A DNA stretch of 64,000 bases from Hsuehochloa calcarea (Eukaryota; Streptophyta; Magnoliopsida; Poales; Poaceae). The notes under the pieces were generated by a model, which did no database searches, had not been told where the DNA came from, and saw only the letters and a list, made by a program, of their open reading frames with translations. Below, piece after piece: positions 35,758-47,694 of this stretch (its first letter is position 1; each line of letters begins with the position of its first letter). The position numbers were made by a program, and so were the translations under genes. The DNA lies in assembly GCA_036346395.1 (NCBI GenBank), contig CM070599.1, positions 39,175,232-39,239,231 on the forward strand, written 5' to 3'.

Positions 35758-36181
35758 GTACTACTTGGCGGCCGGTGGTTGTAGGGTCATAGTGTTGAAC
35801 ACATTGACGAGGCCGAATGAATCCCAAGATGGTGCGGGAGCAACGTGGAAGTTGTCGGGGTAGCAATCGTAGGGTGCCGTCAGTGCTGCCGGTGAAGCGC
35901 GGGGTGCATAAGGGAAGAAGCCGGGGTAGTCGTGCATCGCGCTGTGTGGTGTACTGCAGTGTGGCATGGTGATGAGGCCAGGCGGTGCATCGAGATGGTG
36001 TGCATGTGGAAGAACACCGGGGCGTGGGTTGAGAACACCAGAGGCGGACTAGAGTTGGACAACACCGGTCCATAGGTTGTAGACAGTAGGCATTGAGGGC
36101 CCGCCCATGTGGCCCTTGCCATGTTTGCCACCGCCATTGCCGGTGTAGATGCTGATGTTCGGTCGACCACCGGCGTTCCAC
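35758..36181 (-). pseudogene. copia gag C-terminal tail
   Basis: Proline-rich text ending in DSFGLVNVFNTMTLQ just before the protease. It parallels the gag tail of the window-start copia (SWDPSALVSNFNTMTL). Frames are mixed. The gag core (UBN2) is absent. Confidence 0.7.
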
Positions 36182-36780
36182 TAGCGGCGGTGGCGGCTAG
36201 CCGGGGCGGAGGAGGGCCGAGGCAACCTAGCGGCGGCGACTGGAGGTGGGAGGGAAGGAGACTCAGCGGGGAGACCTTCCGGTGGCGAGGAGGGGAAATT
36301 GAGGGGTGGAGGAGTCTCTGGGTGGCGAGGGGAATTCGTCGGCGGGGTCGGCCAGGTGGGGGGCTCACCGGTGTGGCGAGGCGACGGCTAGGTGGCGCGG
36401 CGGGAGGAAACGGGCCTGGAGGCGCTCGTCGGGTGGAGGAGGAAGAAGGAGGGGGTAGAGCGACGGTGAGGAGGGGAGGCAAGGGGAGGTGTTGGCCTTC
36501 TTATAGCCGCAGAGAGGGGAACGAGGGCGGAGCGGGCGAGCGGGGGGTGGCGGCGAAAGCCGCGAAGGGCCGGGCGCGGAGGATACGGGAAGGGGGCCAG
36601 GAATGGCGGCGCTGGGCGACAACCGAGGCGAGAAAGAAAGAGAGGGGGGCGACGGGCATGGCCCAAGGCAAGGCAAGCGCGGTCACGGAGGGGTAGCAGG
36701 AGGAAGGAAGATTTGAGGCTTTACTGGGCCGGGTCGACGAGCTGGGCCGAGACGGGGGAGGATGGGCCCAAGATCCAGGT
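36182..36780. other. GC-rich block of unknown origin
   Basis: Strongly GC-rich with long overlapping open frames on both strands (up to about 200 codons, rich in P, R, S, A or G). That is what GC-rich non-coding DNA gives. It lies where the copia gag N-terminus should be. It may be a gag that evolved beyond recognition, or captured 5' sequence of a host gene. No domain seen. Confidence 0.4.
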
Positions 36781-38767
36781 GAGTTTGAAGTTCAAGTTTT
36801 GAAATTGTTTTGAAATTGCGAAATCAAAACTCAATCTCTTCTTTGAATTTTGAGAATGTTATAACCGATATGTTTAATCCAAATTTAATTCAACCGAATT
36901 TTAATCCAGAGTGGAATATTCCTGTGAATATTAAATCATCTACCGTCTTCCTTGATTTTCTCCCCATCAAATCTTTCGAGATGTCATTCCTCCCTCTCAA
37001 ACTTGCCATATTGTTTGAGGGGAGTTTGACTCCATCTATTGTCTTTTGAACTTTTTAGGAAATTGCATCTCATTGTGTCATATTGCATTCATATAGAAAC
37101 TCCATCAAGTGGTTACAACAAATGGTATGAAAAATTCAAAAGATGCATTGTAATATAAGATTTTACTTATCTTTTAAAGTTGATGAAGCTTTGCCTATTA
37201 CCCTTTAGAGCTTTTGTATTTCAATTCTTGCTCAATGTCATGTCTAGTTCTTTGACTTGCTAGAATTATCATGCTTTTACATGTGTAGCTAAGTCTTTGC
37301 TATATGAGCTAGAACCTTTTAAACAACTCAAACTAAAAATTGCAATTTGTGGATGTTTTAGCGAGTTGCGTAATTAGTGCTCCTCTTGTGACATTGGCCT
37401 GTCAATTGCTTTGTTAGCTCTTTGATCTAGAATTGACCATTACTTGAGCTTTTGTGTTCTTGAGATTCTAAAAGTACTCATGTGAAAAATGAAAATCAAG
37501 ATTGTCTTATGCTTAAATTGTGCCAAACTATTCTTACGAGACCTTGTCAAATGACATGAACTTGGAGATAGTTTGATGAACAGACGATCTCATGGGGATT
37601 TGCTTGTCGAAATGACATGAACCTCAAGATTTGTCGCCCCGGTAGAAGCTTAGAAAGAGTTTGTGGATGGCTCCTAGTCCAGGATCTTCTTTACTAAGAT
37701 ATACCTTTAATCAAACTTTTGGTCGAAGCTTAGGATGAGTTTGTGGATGGCTCCTAGTCCAGGATCTTGTCACTAAGTTAGATCATTAGTCAACTTCAAT
37801 ATTCAATGCAAATGAGAAAAATGTTGACAAATGGGCGTTTACAAAATATTGAGCAAAATGATTCAATACGGGACTTGATTGACTCTTCTTGTGGTCTTTG
37901 TTAGATTTTTGATCTCACTTTGACATTTGACATGGCCAATTTCACTTTAGGATCCTGTTGATGAACTTTGAATTTGAAGCGTTGCTTAAATTGATCAAAT
38001 CTCTTGCTTTACTTTTGAGCCTTTGTGCTTAGCTTTGATATATATGTCTTACCATGATCTTGCTAATATTTGTCAGCTTGATATGCTGTTTGTGCAATAT
38101 TAGAGATACTAGCTTGTTCTTTTGGGTAATCTCCAAAGCTTCTTGTAATCAAAAATTGAAAAATACAAAAATTGAAGCCACTCCATTGCATTTCATGCAT
38201 ATTCCTCCTTATGCTTCTTTTGTTTCTGCTTCTTCCTTTATTCTATATTTATTATCTCTGGATGAGAGGAAGGTGTGATTCCTTGATGAATCCATTGTCA
38301 AAGGGGGAGAAGATGTGTTAAATGAGAAGAGAAGATGTGTTAATGAGAATATATTTCGTTGCTGGGGGAGAAGTTGTTGGGGGAGAAGTTTGTACAAAGG
38401 GGCGAAAATTTGAAATTTGAGGATCATAGTGAGGGGAGTTCTTGAGTTGCATTCTTATTGTCTTATTGAATATTCGAACTTGAATTGCATTATTTTATCC
38501 TCACAATGATCATAGGTCAATTGAACAATTGTTCTTTCATTTGGACCTTATGTGAGAAATTTGACCCTTTTCTCGAAATCAAAGTTTTTATGCTTTCTTT
38601 TGCCTTGTCTCACATGCCTATACTATTCGATGCGGCTTGGTTACTTTCATTGCTTTTTCTTGCTTATGGACCAAGTTGTGCCTTTGTCTGCTGCGAGTAA
38701 ACTTCGTTTTCAAACCTCTTACTTACATTTTCTGGATAATTGCCAATGTGTTCATCAAGGGGGAGAT
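36781..38767 (+). mobile_element. 3' internal (post-pol) region of a SIRE-type copia
   Basis: AT-rich, non-coding, ending in AAGGGGGAGAT directly before an LTR start, which is a polypurine tract. Additional GGGGGAGAAG tracts occur at about 38,300-38,395. SIRE/Maximus elements have a long region between pol and the 3' LTR with repeated purine tracts of this kind. A ~78-bp partial duplication (GTTTGTGGATGGCTCCTAGT) occurs at about 37,660 and 37,738. gag and pol are absent; the left end joins the GC-rich block. Confidence 0.65.
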
Positions 38768-40556
38768 TGTGGATTTCATGGGGATATGTCCCAGATCTTA
38801 GGATGATGTGACAATTGGCAATGGCGTTTACGGTTTGTCGTTTCACGCGTTTTCGACAAAGTGTCGAGCTTCATCGACGAGGGCGGTCCGACCGGTCCTG
38901 CACTGCTGCGGTCCGCCGGTCCCAAATCGGTCGGACCGGCCATGTAGGGCGGTCGGACCGTGGTGACCAAAGTGGTCAAAATGAGCTGGGCCAAAAATAG
39001 GTGTTGTAGGCAAGTGAGGGGATCCCAATGCACTTGGTCTCATAATTTTTGGAGTCTCCAGTGAAAAGTTCTATTGGTTTAAAGTTTCCAGAAGGTTTCG
39101 GATTTTGGGAGCTTGAATTTCGGCTAAGTCCTAAGGGGCGGTCCGACCGCTCACGTGGAGCGGTCCGACCGCCATGAAATGGTTTGACCGCTCACTGGAG
39201 CGGTCGGGCCGTAACTACTTGAACGTCGGCCAACCGTGGCGATGTTGTTTTGTTAGGTCAAAGTCATTGGTTTCATGGCATATGATTTGCATGATGCATG
39301 TTTTGACTAACATGGGTCAAGTTGTGAAGAACTTGTTCCGAATCGTGTTTTCTTATGCGTGGTTGTGCGGTGGCTTGGTGGTCAACGACGGTCAACGGCG
39401 AGGAGAATCGGGACTAGACTTGAAGAGTTGAGGTCGAGCGATCGACGATGCGGGTGAGGTCAACGACTCAAGCGTGACACAAGATGGACAAGGGTGACCT
39501 ATTGGCAAATCCATGGCACATGGTGAAGCGGTTTAGGTCAAAAGTTAAAGACGGCGCATGCGAAGCGTGCGTGTGTGACCCGCTTGTTAGTGGGCCTTAA
39601 CGGAGCCCAATTAAGTCAAACCCTAAGAGTTTTAGGCCTCCACTATAAATAGGAGGAGATGGTGTGCACTCTCTCTCTCGCCTTTTATGTTTCAAAACCC
39701 TAATTGTCTTTAGGGAGTTGAGGTGGAGGCTAGGGCTCTTGATGGCTTGTGGTGAATTTCGTGATCCTTGATTGTCTCTCGATCCATGATGGTGTGGATG
39801 TAATCCACTTCAATCACGAAATCAATCTATGCAAGGTTTGCTTGAGATAAGTCTCTTTTCGTTCTTGCTTTCAATTTGGTGATTTTAGGGCTTTCCTTGA
39901 TCCGCGAGTTTGTGATTGATTCTTTCACGTGAATTAGCTTGTCGTGATATGTGTGAATCTATCTAGCATAATCTTGATCATCAATCTCTCACGATCAAGC
40001 TTTAGGATCAAGTTTTCGTTCTTGCCGGTTTTAGACCTTCGTTAATCAATTGGCAATTGCTCAAGATCGTTCCAAGAATTATCATAATATTCAATTGGAA
40101 TAGGTCCTCAATAGCATATAGAAGGTGTGTGCAAAGTTTCATAAAGATTAGAGTTGAGAATCAAAAGTTTCACCTAATTGTAAGTTCGCCATCGGCCGAT
40201 TTTATTATTCAGATCGGTTTCGAGTTCACGGTCGATCGCCGCGTCATCACCGGTCGAGCCGATTTTGAGCGGTCCGACCGCCAAAGACAACGCGGTCCGA
40301 CCGCCTGACAATCGGTCCGACCGGTTGAGTATAACAGTCCGACGCCCGTCTTTGTGAGTCTTGATAATCTTAGTTGATTTTGTTATATTGCTTAGGGGTG
40401 TAATTGGATTCAATACTAGTCTTCCATTTGTCTTGGTACATTGATCTTCATAGCTTTCTAATAGCTCTTTGGAGTTAAATTGTATTGAGTTCATAATTTG
40501 TGAAAAGTGGCGTGCTCCTATTCACCCCCTCATGTCCAAATTTGAAACCTATCTCA
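38768..40556 (+). repeat. 3' LTR of the SIRE-type copia, rich in CGGTCCGACCG dyads
   Basis: Begins TGTGGATTTC right after the polypurine tract and ends near 40,556-40,561 after CTCCTATTCACCCCCTC, the SIRE-type LTR ending. It carries eight 11-bp palindromes of the form CGGTC-N-GACCG, at 38,884, 38,928, 38,950, 39,139, 39,161, 40,270, 40,293 and 40,313. A TATAAATAG box at about 39,645 could be the element promoter, with transcription running into the R/U5 part. Confidence 0.75.
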
Positions 40557-40561
40557 TGACA

Positions 40562-43110
40562 CCAAATTACTAATGTTAGAATTTAATTGAGTTTATTTGG
40601 ATTTATTTGAAGTCCTTTTATTGTATTTGCGTGTCATTTGATTTTGGTCGTATTCTGCGTAACTAGAATCCGAAGTCTTGAAGGAGTATCAGTTCGAGGA
40701 AGGCCAAGACCAAAATTATCAAAACATTGAGCAATGCAACTCATCACTTTGATCATTATACAAATAAATTTTGAATGAAAATTATATTGCTTTAAATTAT
40801 CAAATACATGCTTTACTTTAATTAAAACTATATTATCATTAGCTGGTAGTTAATGTCTTAATGTTAATTGAGTTAATAAAGTCCATTCCTTGATCTTGGA
40901 CATTATACCTTGGCGCCCTATGAATAATGGTATACATAATTAGTTACTAAGTTTGTATCTAAGTGGTATGCTTAGACTTGTTTAGATATATTGACATGTG
41001 GGCATTGATTGCCCTGACATAATTCAAACATCAAAATTTGATTTGGATAGCCACCGGATGGAAACGGCTAGTACGTTGAACTTAGAAAATATTTTCAAAA
41101 CAAAACTCAAAAACTGTTTTAAACTTGGGCGAATGGTAAGTCAGGTGTGCACTGATAAAGCACCAGAACTTGTAATGTGGTAGTTCCGCCCGAGCCGATT
41201 AAGGACCGAATCTTGTGATGATCTTCCGAGCACTAACAGTGCAATCACAAGTCTATTTTATGGAGTTGGCTTGGTTAATTACTTTGGCAAACCTTAGCAT
41301 TTATTCCGCAAGTTGAGGAAAGTGGTGTTTGATCCACTTGAGGAAGTGTGGAGGGGCCGATCCCATTGTAGCATGAGATTGGACTCTACATGGCAAAGGG
41401 GCGCCGTTGTTCCTCGTCAGGGCAAGGGATAATTTTCGACTCAACGAGGGTTGTGGAAGCTAGGGGTACAACCCTACGCCCAAGTAAATGTTAGGGGTTG
41501 GAAAGACCTTGCGATGATCGTCTTCATTGCACCCCAACAATAGCGTGCATGACAATATAAGTTGAACATCTCTTGTGGGTAAAGTTATACAACCTCTGCA
41601 TATTAAAAATTATTTGGATAGTCGTGCTCGCGGTCATGGGCGATGCATGGGGACTTACTTGGTTTGTCTCAGCTTTTATAAAATAATTTGTGGGAGGGAT
41701 GAACTGTCAGGTAGCAGCCCAAGGTTTTGATTTGTCCTGGTAGTAGTAAATAGAAAGTTTGGGTAGTAGCCCCAATGGAAATATAGCATATGATGGTGGG
41801 AGTCACTCTCTGTTAACAAGAGTTTGGAGCCTTCGCTAGTATTATATAACAACTACTCAATTTCATTAAAATTGGTTTAGTTAAAATGTTATGTCTCAGG
41901 CCTTCTATATAATATATTTCAAATGTAGCTTTTTGCAAATAGAAGAACCTTAAGCCTTCTCTTGTTTAGCCTTACATCTATTATAATTGCATTATGTGTG
42001 GTGGCTTGCTGAGAAACTTTGTACTCACGGTTGCTCAATTACTATCATTCAATAAGTGAAGAAGCGCTTAAAGGTGTTGGTAGGGGTTGGAAGAAGAAGA
42101 GGCCGAGAATTAGATTGCGAACCCTAGTCGATTGCATGTGGGCATATCCTGAGGGTTCCACCTGGATTTTATTTTCATTTCCGCTTCGCTGTTGATCTTT
42201 AAAGGTGTCGGTGATCTAATACCGATCTCACATATGATTGTTTGTTTCGGGAGAACTTTTGGAAAGTAAAACTATGCAGCGAATGATAATGGGATTTTAT
42301 ACAGGTTCATGCCTTCTCCCGGGAGAATAATAACCTTACTCATGTGTGGCTATATTGAGTGTGTTGATTACAACCAAGAGGAAGGCTAAAGCCTAATGTC
42401 TTGTGCTTCTGATTGTCCTATCCTCCGATCGATGTCCCCAGAGTCTACTAACTTCAATCTTTATATAGTGCATAAAGGGGTTGCAGTTTCTCTAGGCCAA
42501 GAGGCGCCTCACCGTTTCGAATGATAAAACGGTTAATGGAAGTTACTGTCATAGAGACATCACCCCCACGTCGCTAGGCAGTTGTCGTCAGAGACAGAGA
42601 AAGGAACGTGTAGTTATTCTAGTGAATAACCACATATGCTAACTGCTCCGAGTGTTTAACACATCGCATAAGACTCTCTGATCGACTAGGCTCGCAAGTC
42701 TACGGGCTTCATCAATCAGAAGGTTGTCATAACCAAGCTAGTCGTAGGAGGTTCTACGACTACAAGGTAGTCGTAGGAGGACTTACGATTTCATCATGAT
42801 CGTAGAAAAGATTACGACTATATAGCTAAGTTTCCCTCTTATGAATATTTAAGAGGTATACTCGTGGACAACATAAAGATATTGTCATCTACAATAAAAA
42901 TTACAGATAAATAATAAAATAAAGATTGTTATATCTTCATCAAAAGGTTTTAGCCTGATCGGCCTGTTCCGTAAGTCAAAAGCCGTTGGGCCTACTTATG
43001 TTTTGTTTAATACTATGTATTATCCTTGCTATTTGCGCGATGTGTTTTTGACATTCAATAATGTTAATTTGTGTACTAATTATTGATCCAGAAACTAGTA
43101 CTACTATACA
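40562..43110 (+). mobile_element. 5'-truncated LTR of the 3-kb family, interrupted by a solo LTR
   Basis: Shares with the solo LTR at 19,425-22,465, in the same order: a GAAGTCTTGAAGG/acidic segment (about 40,668), TCTTGTGGGTAAAG (about 41,573), CTCGCGGTCATGG (about 41,630), a TTGCTCAATT..CAATAAG end region (about 42,035) and, after the interruption, the distal text ATGTGTTTTTGACATT. About the first 1.3 kb of the LTR is missing. The right boundary near 43,110 is approximate; the terminal CA and TSD were not identified. Confidence 0.65.
42206..42942 (-). mobile_element. solo LTR, 737 bp, TSD AAAGG
   Basis: Plus-strand ends TGTCGGTGATC and TCTTCATCA; AAAGG at 42,201-42,205 and 42,943-42,947. 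Inside, AGTCGTAGGAGG-type repeats (about 42,740-42,785) and ATTTTATACAGGTTCATGCC suggest a minus-oriented gypsy LTR. It lies inside the truncated LTR at 40,562-43,110. No coding. Confidence 0.82.
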
Positions 43111-43292
43111 CAGAGAGTGTCAGATTTCAAATCCAGTCCCGGCAGATCACTAAACACAAGAGCCCATCTAAAAAAAAGTGAATACAAGCTGTGACTATAC
43201 ACACAAGGATTTTCCAAATTGATGATGATCGAACACCACGTGTTGCAGACTTCACGATAACAGTAGCATTACACCACGCTACAAAGTTCGAT

Positions 43293-43316
43293 TCTCTCTC
43301 TCTCTCTCTCTCTCTC
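43293..43316. repeat. (TC)12 microsatellite
   Basis: Uninterrupted TC run about 380 bp beyond the stop codon of the transporter gene, probably outside its 3' UTR. Confidence 0.95.
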
Positions 43317-43696
43317 GAAGTGGCTACAAAGTACAAATCCGGTCTTCTTTCTCTCATTCTCCTTCACTGATAAAAAAAAGAGCAAAATTACAAGAGCATT
43401 ACCCCACTTTTTATGGTCTAAGTGGTCGACGGCTCGACGTCGACGACCAGATGTGCAATTACCCGCACTGTAGTCCGATTAAATTCGGCGTAGTAGTCAC
43501 TCCATGTACACATCATGAGCACAAGACAATCAGAAGCGAGATGCTAGAATCCTGGGACGGGAGAGCACTGAGCACCTACTCCTCAGGTGTAAAATCAAAG
43601 GGGTTTGCTCTTCCTGCCACACCTCACAGCTTCCATTTGGACCATTTCTGCATGTAACTAACACCAGGCAGTGCCAAGTGTTCAGCCATCTCCAGG

Positions 43697-46071
43697 CTAA
43701 GGTTCCTCCATGGAGGACACGGGCAGATCGCTAGCTGGATCAGGCCTCCGGGACTCGATCTTCGCGGAAACCTCCGCCATGACTAGCCTCGACAACAGCA
43801 GCCCCGCGATGAGCGCCGACGCCATCAGCATTGTGAACACGCCGCTCCAGCTCTTCGCGGAAATGTAGCCCGTCAGCAGCGGGCCAACCGCGGCGCCGAT
43901 CGACCCTGTTCCGTCTATGATCGCCGTCACGGTGGCCAGCGCGCGGGAGTTGCCGTTCAGGGAGCTGTGCGTCCCGAGGTCCGCGGAGACGGCGGTGGTT
44001 ATGAGCGCGTAAGGCCCATTCACGAGCATCCCGGTGATGAACATGAGGGCGATGTTCCAGTACAGCGAGATGCTCCCGTATATGCGGTAGAAGAAGAGCG
44101 CCGGTATCGCGGAGAATGTGAAGCTCGCCGCCGTCAGTGCCCGAGCGTCGAGACGGTCAGAGATGTGGCCAGCAAGGATGCCACCAACAACGCCACCGAC
44201 GTCGAACAGAGTTGATAGTACCCCCGCGGCGGAGTCTGACAAATATTCTCCACCAATGGCTGAAAAATGGAAACAGAACGGTGATGTCAGGTAAAAGATT
44301 CTAGTGCAAGTGAGCTCTGTATTTCTTAAAACCTGCAATCTAGTGCTGTAAAACTATGAATTTATAAGCTCGATGCATGTGAAGCATAAAGTTGCATAAA
44401 ATCAGAGTTAAGTATAGTAGGAAACGAATCAACAAATTCCTGCACTTCCTATTCACAGTCTCATGTGCGAACCGAAAAAATCGAATTTGCTTGAATTTGA
44501 TCCTTCTAAAATTAAAATCTGAAAAAAAATGAAAATTTCAGCCAAAATTATTCGATTTTCGGCAACCGGTCTTGAAAACCCTGGTTACCACACATGCACA
44601 ATTATGTTTCTGTTTCTTTCACGGTCTGTTACTCAAACACTGAACAACCCCTAAAAAAGAGAAATCTGCAATAGGCAGTCAGAGAGCACCATGGTTGTGG
44701 AATGAATTTACAGTGGACCATGAGGCGGTGCCCATTAAGGCAACAGAACTTTATATAAGTGCATCATGGTCATGGATCATACTTAATGAATGCAACAGGG
44801 ATTAGCTTTCTGTGATCGTAGGAACTACAAATGTTCAGCCCCCACTCTAGTGAGTGCTTGCCAACATGAAAGGTTAGCGATTGTGACTTGAACAGCACTA
44901 GCAGCTTACAATTTTCAATTGCTAATACACTTTGTAATATATCAAACAAAATATCAAGAGCACGTCATATGGTTTGTAACCTTGGAGGTCAATTAATGAT
45001 TTGTGAGCACCATGGTGGAAAAAGTTTAATTATGTATGAGCATCAGTATGCAAATAGAATGTAAAAACTAAACGAACCTGTGTGGCTGATATAAAAGGGA
45101 AGCCAATACAGGAATGTATAAGCCACGAGCTTGCAGAAGAAAAGGCAGAGAGCAAATGGAGCAACGCCAGGAATTCTCCATGCCTCGATGAATCCCACTG
45201 CCTTTTCTTTCACATCTGATCGTCCTTCCAACAAAGGGGTACCCATGTCACTCTTCTCATAATCCTTCACATGGAGATCCTCCTCAGTTCCAATCACCTC
45301 TGGACCGACAGGCAAGAACAGAAACACTGCGAGCCCAACTACTGCCATCATAACACCAGGCACTGCAAATGACCAACACCATCCAAACTTCAACATTGCA
45401 ACTGCAATTAAAGAGCCAGATATGTTTCCAACAGACGTATGAGCGTTCCAAATTCCCATTATTAGCCCCCTCTTGCTCTTCCCAAACCAATTGCCAACTA
45501 CTGAAACCACGGAAGGCCAGCCAGTTGACTGAAACAGACCAGCAATCATCTGAATGCCCAAAAAGTAGTAGAAGCTGTGTATATTGAGCCAGTAGCCAGC
45601 ACCAAAAGCAGCAGTAAATAGCCCAGTTCCTATCATTCCGATAGTCAGAAGGATCCTTAGATCCACCCGATCACCCAAATGGCCAGCAAAGAACATGCCA
45701 ATTGCATACACCCCGAGAAAAGCCAGATCAATCTCGCCGAGTAACGCAGTGCCATCATCAGCGTTAAACGGAGCCCAGCCACTATAGAGAGCTGCGTTGT
45801 CGTTCTTTGCGCCTTTGAAATCTTGAAGATACAGATGACTGGGCCAATGCAACATGCCTAGGTTTGTTGTCTTGGGATCAAGAACACTCTTGACAATGCT
45901 TGTAGTTTTCCTAGTGGCATGATAGCTAGCATAGGATAAGAACGTCAGTGTCAATACAAGAGCCTGGCATGATCTGAAGGAGAGCTGACTCCCCCGGACA
46001 CACTCAAAAAGCTGAATCCCCAAGGGCTTCATGCTACGCACTTTGCTTTTGCCTTCACTTGGGGAGCCCAT
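43697..46071 (-). CDS. G3Pp: putative glycerol-3-phosphate transporter (SLC37/GlpT-type MFS), two coding exons
   Basis: A 518-residue major facilitator in two coding exons: 46,071-45,078 and 44,259-43,697. The intron (45,077-44,260) has GT/AG ends, and the split codon joins ...FYISHT to AIGGEYLSDS in frame. Family members exchange glycerol-3-phosphate (or sugar phosphates) for phosphate. Plant homologues are annotated as putative glycerol-3-phosphate permeases, several phosphate-starvation responsive. Seen: an SLC37-like SYASYHATRK segment after the first membrane helix start (Arg54), GVYAIGMFFAGHLGDRVDLR (MFS loop 2-3 motif), QSTGWPSVVSVVGNWFGKSKRG, a central acidic loop (GTEEDLHVKDYEKSD), LSTLFDVGGVVGGILAGHISDR in the C-terminal half, and a hydrophilic tail. 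No stops or frameshifts; length and order fit a complete 12-helix protein. Substrate is inferred from family, not shown. Confidence 0.93.
44260..45077 (-). other. intron of the transporter gene
   Basis: 818 bp. Donor ACACAG|GTTCG and acceptor TTTTCAG|CCATT on the minus strand. Phase 1; the conserved protein segment continues exactly across the junction. No insertion recognised in it. Confidence 0.92.
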
Positions 46072-47560
46072 GAATGATCCTCAATTAATTTGGTTTCGAC
46101 GCAAAGGTAACTGTAGCCAGGAGGAAGGCCGGCCGGTATTATACTATTGTTTTACTTGGTAAGGTGTTATCTGAAAAGGCCAAATAGAGCATACGTCAGA
46201 ATTATCCATAAGACCATAAGAGTTGTCAACCTGACACAAATAGGGAACTTCCAGTGCATAATTGTTCAGCAGAAAATGAACACGAGTGATAGCTACAATG
46301 CTTGTTCTGCAATATTTTGATGAATTATTGGTGGCAAGGACAGCTCTTAAATTGATCTGGACGATAAGTTAAGTTGGTCATCTTTTTGTAACCAAATGAA
46401 TAGCATATATAACTACTTTGCATTTCATATGATTAGGTGGGGTGCTACAATATCAGCAACAAGTTTTAAATCACTGATTCACATAATTGATTAAATTGAA
46501 CAGTCCTTGACATCAGCATATACCTACAAATAAGTAAACTTCCATTGAAATCAACCTACGAGGATAGTCAACTAGTGATCAAATCAAAATATCAAGCATT
46601 TCCCATCAGAAATACAACCGCCAAGTTGAGTAGAGAAAGCAACCAATATTTATCTCAAATGATTTGACAGCACACCAATTGATGTATACACCAATTTCTT
46701 AATTTCTTGATACAGATTAACAGTTAACAGTAACTTAAAATTAATTGGGAAATTTGCTCGATAAAAAGGCGCAAAATCTAAGCCAAACATCCAACGAATA
46801 CCAAAATCAAGAACTGCGTTTTGGTCAAGTTCAATCACGGCACACAAGACAACAGAAAACAAGTATGTACATGATCGGAAATATTGGCAGCATAAGGAAA
46901 CAAAATCTCCCTCAACCATAGCATCATCTCACCTTCAGTTCTGAAACGGAAAGAAGAGAAGGAAGGTACAGAAAGCCATACTACCTGTCCTATGACCGCT
47001 CAACAACGAGAATATAAGGAGAAAGAAAGGCAGGACCAAGCTTGCAAGGAAGCCAAGGAAGCCCATACACAAAAGCGAATGCACTCTTCGAGAAACAAAG
47101 CAAAATAAGCAGGGATATATATAAACAGAACCAAATCAAGTTGCCGTAAACTTGCAAGGCAAAGAAGGTAGGCGATCCGTTAGCCGACCAGTAACTAGAA
47201 GCAGCTTTATTTTTGGAGGCAGACAAAGGAAACGGAATTGCAAGCAAGGAGAGGAGGTGAAAAGATTGCACTGAACAATCAATGGATGCAATTACCTGCA
47301 AAGAGAAGTAGTTGCTGTTCCAGGAGTTGTCGAAGAAACAGCGGCTGTTCTTGGCCGCTCGGAGCCGTGAGGTGTGTGTGGGGAGCGGACCGCGGAGGGC
47401 AGCTTTCTGGGGCGCCTCGGCCGTGCATTCCAACGATTTACTGGTCTTATAGAAGTTTACGAGAGCCTTATAGGCTGGTCGTGGTGACCCATGGACTGTT
47501 GCTGGATCAGCTCTTTCTCCGGTGAGGTCACACCCACGGTCTTCTTGTGGTGCTTGATCG
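46072..47560 (-). other. 5' UTR region of the transporter gene with a probable leader intron
   Basis: No coding similarity between the start codon and about 47,560. On the minus strand CTCTTTGCAG|GTAATTGC at about 47,295 is a plausible donor, and CTCCTGGCTACAG at 46,111 a plausible acceptor. That gives a ~1.2-kb leader intron, a GC-rich non-coding first exon (about 47,297-47,435) and a ~39-nt second leader exon. Leader introns are common in plant transporter genes. Inferred from splice signals only; cDNA is needed. Confidence 0.5.
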
Positions 47561-47589
47561 CTCACTCGCTACAGTTGCACGCTTATAGC
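47466..47589 (-). promoter_or_regulatory. candidate core promoter of the transporter gene
   Basis: Two TATA-like boxes on the minus strand: CTATAAG at about 47,583-47,589 and CTATAAGG at about 47,466-47,473. The second would place transcription start near 47,435, at the GC-rich leader. I looked for the phosphate-starvation element GNATATNC in the short native upstream stretch (47,590-47,694) and did not see a match. Confidence 0.45.
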
Positions 47590-47694
47590 TATTGTTTAAA
47601 ATTTTGTTGTTCGCTTGTTTTAAATACATTGTTCCTGCTTTCATTTCTGAACTTATCTCCCTTTTCTTTTTAGAATATGAAATTTGTTTGATAT

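Larger units (their letters stand above)
32177..36181 (-). mobile_element. Ty1/copia retrotransposon remnant, 5'-truncated
   Basis: Minus-strand order gag tail, protease, GAG-pre-integrase, integrase, reverse transcriptase, RNase H, short LTR is the copia arrangement. Every domain is present but in different frames. The gag N-terminal domain and the 5' LTR are missing: right of 36,181 lies GC-rich sequence of unknown origin. Its integrase region contains ATCACAATGAATTAACTC (35,130-35,147), which parallels ATCACAATGTATTAAATC at the extreme left of the window. This indicates that the two elements are relatives. Confidence 0.88.

Noticed and set aside
46990..47565. 191-codon minus frame upstream of the transporter
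   Set aside because: It spans the probable leader exon and runs into the leader intron past a good splice donor. No similarity to transporter N-termini; the conserved protein starts at 46,071.
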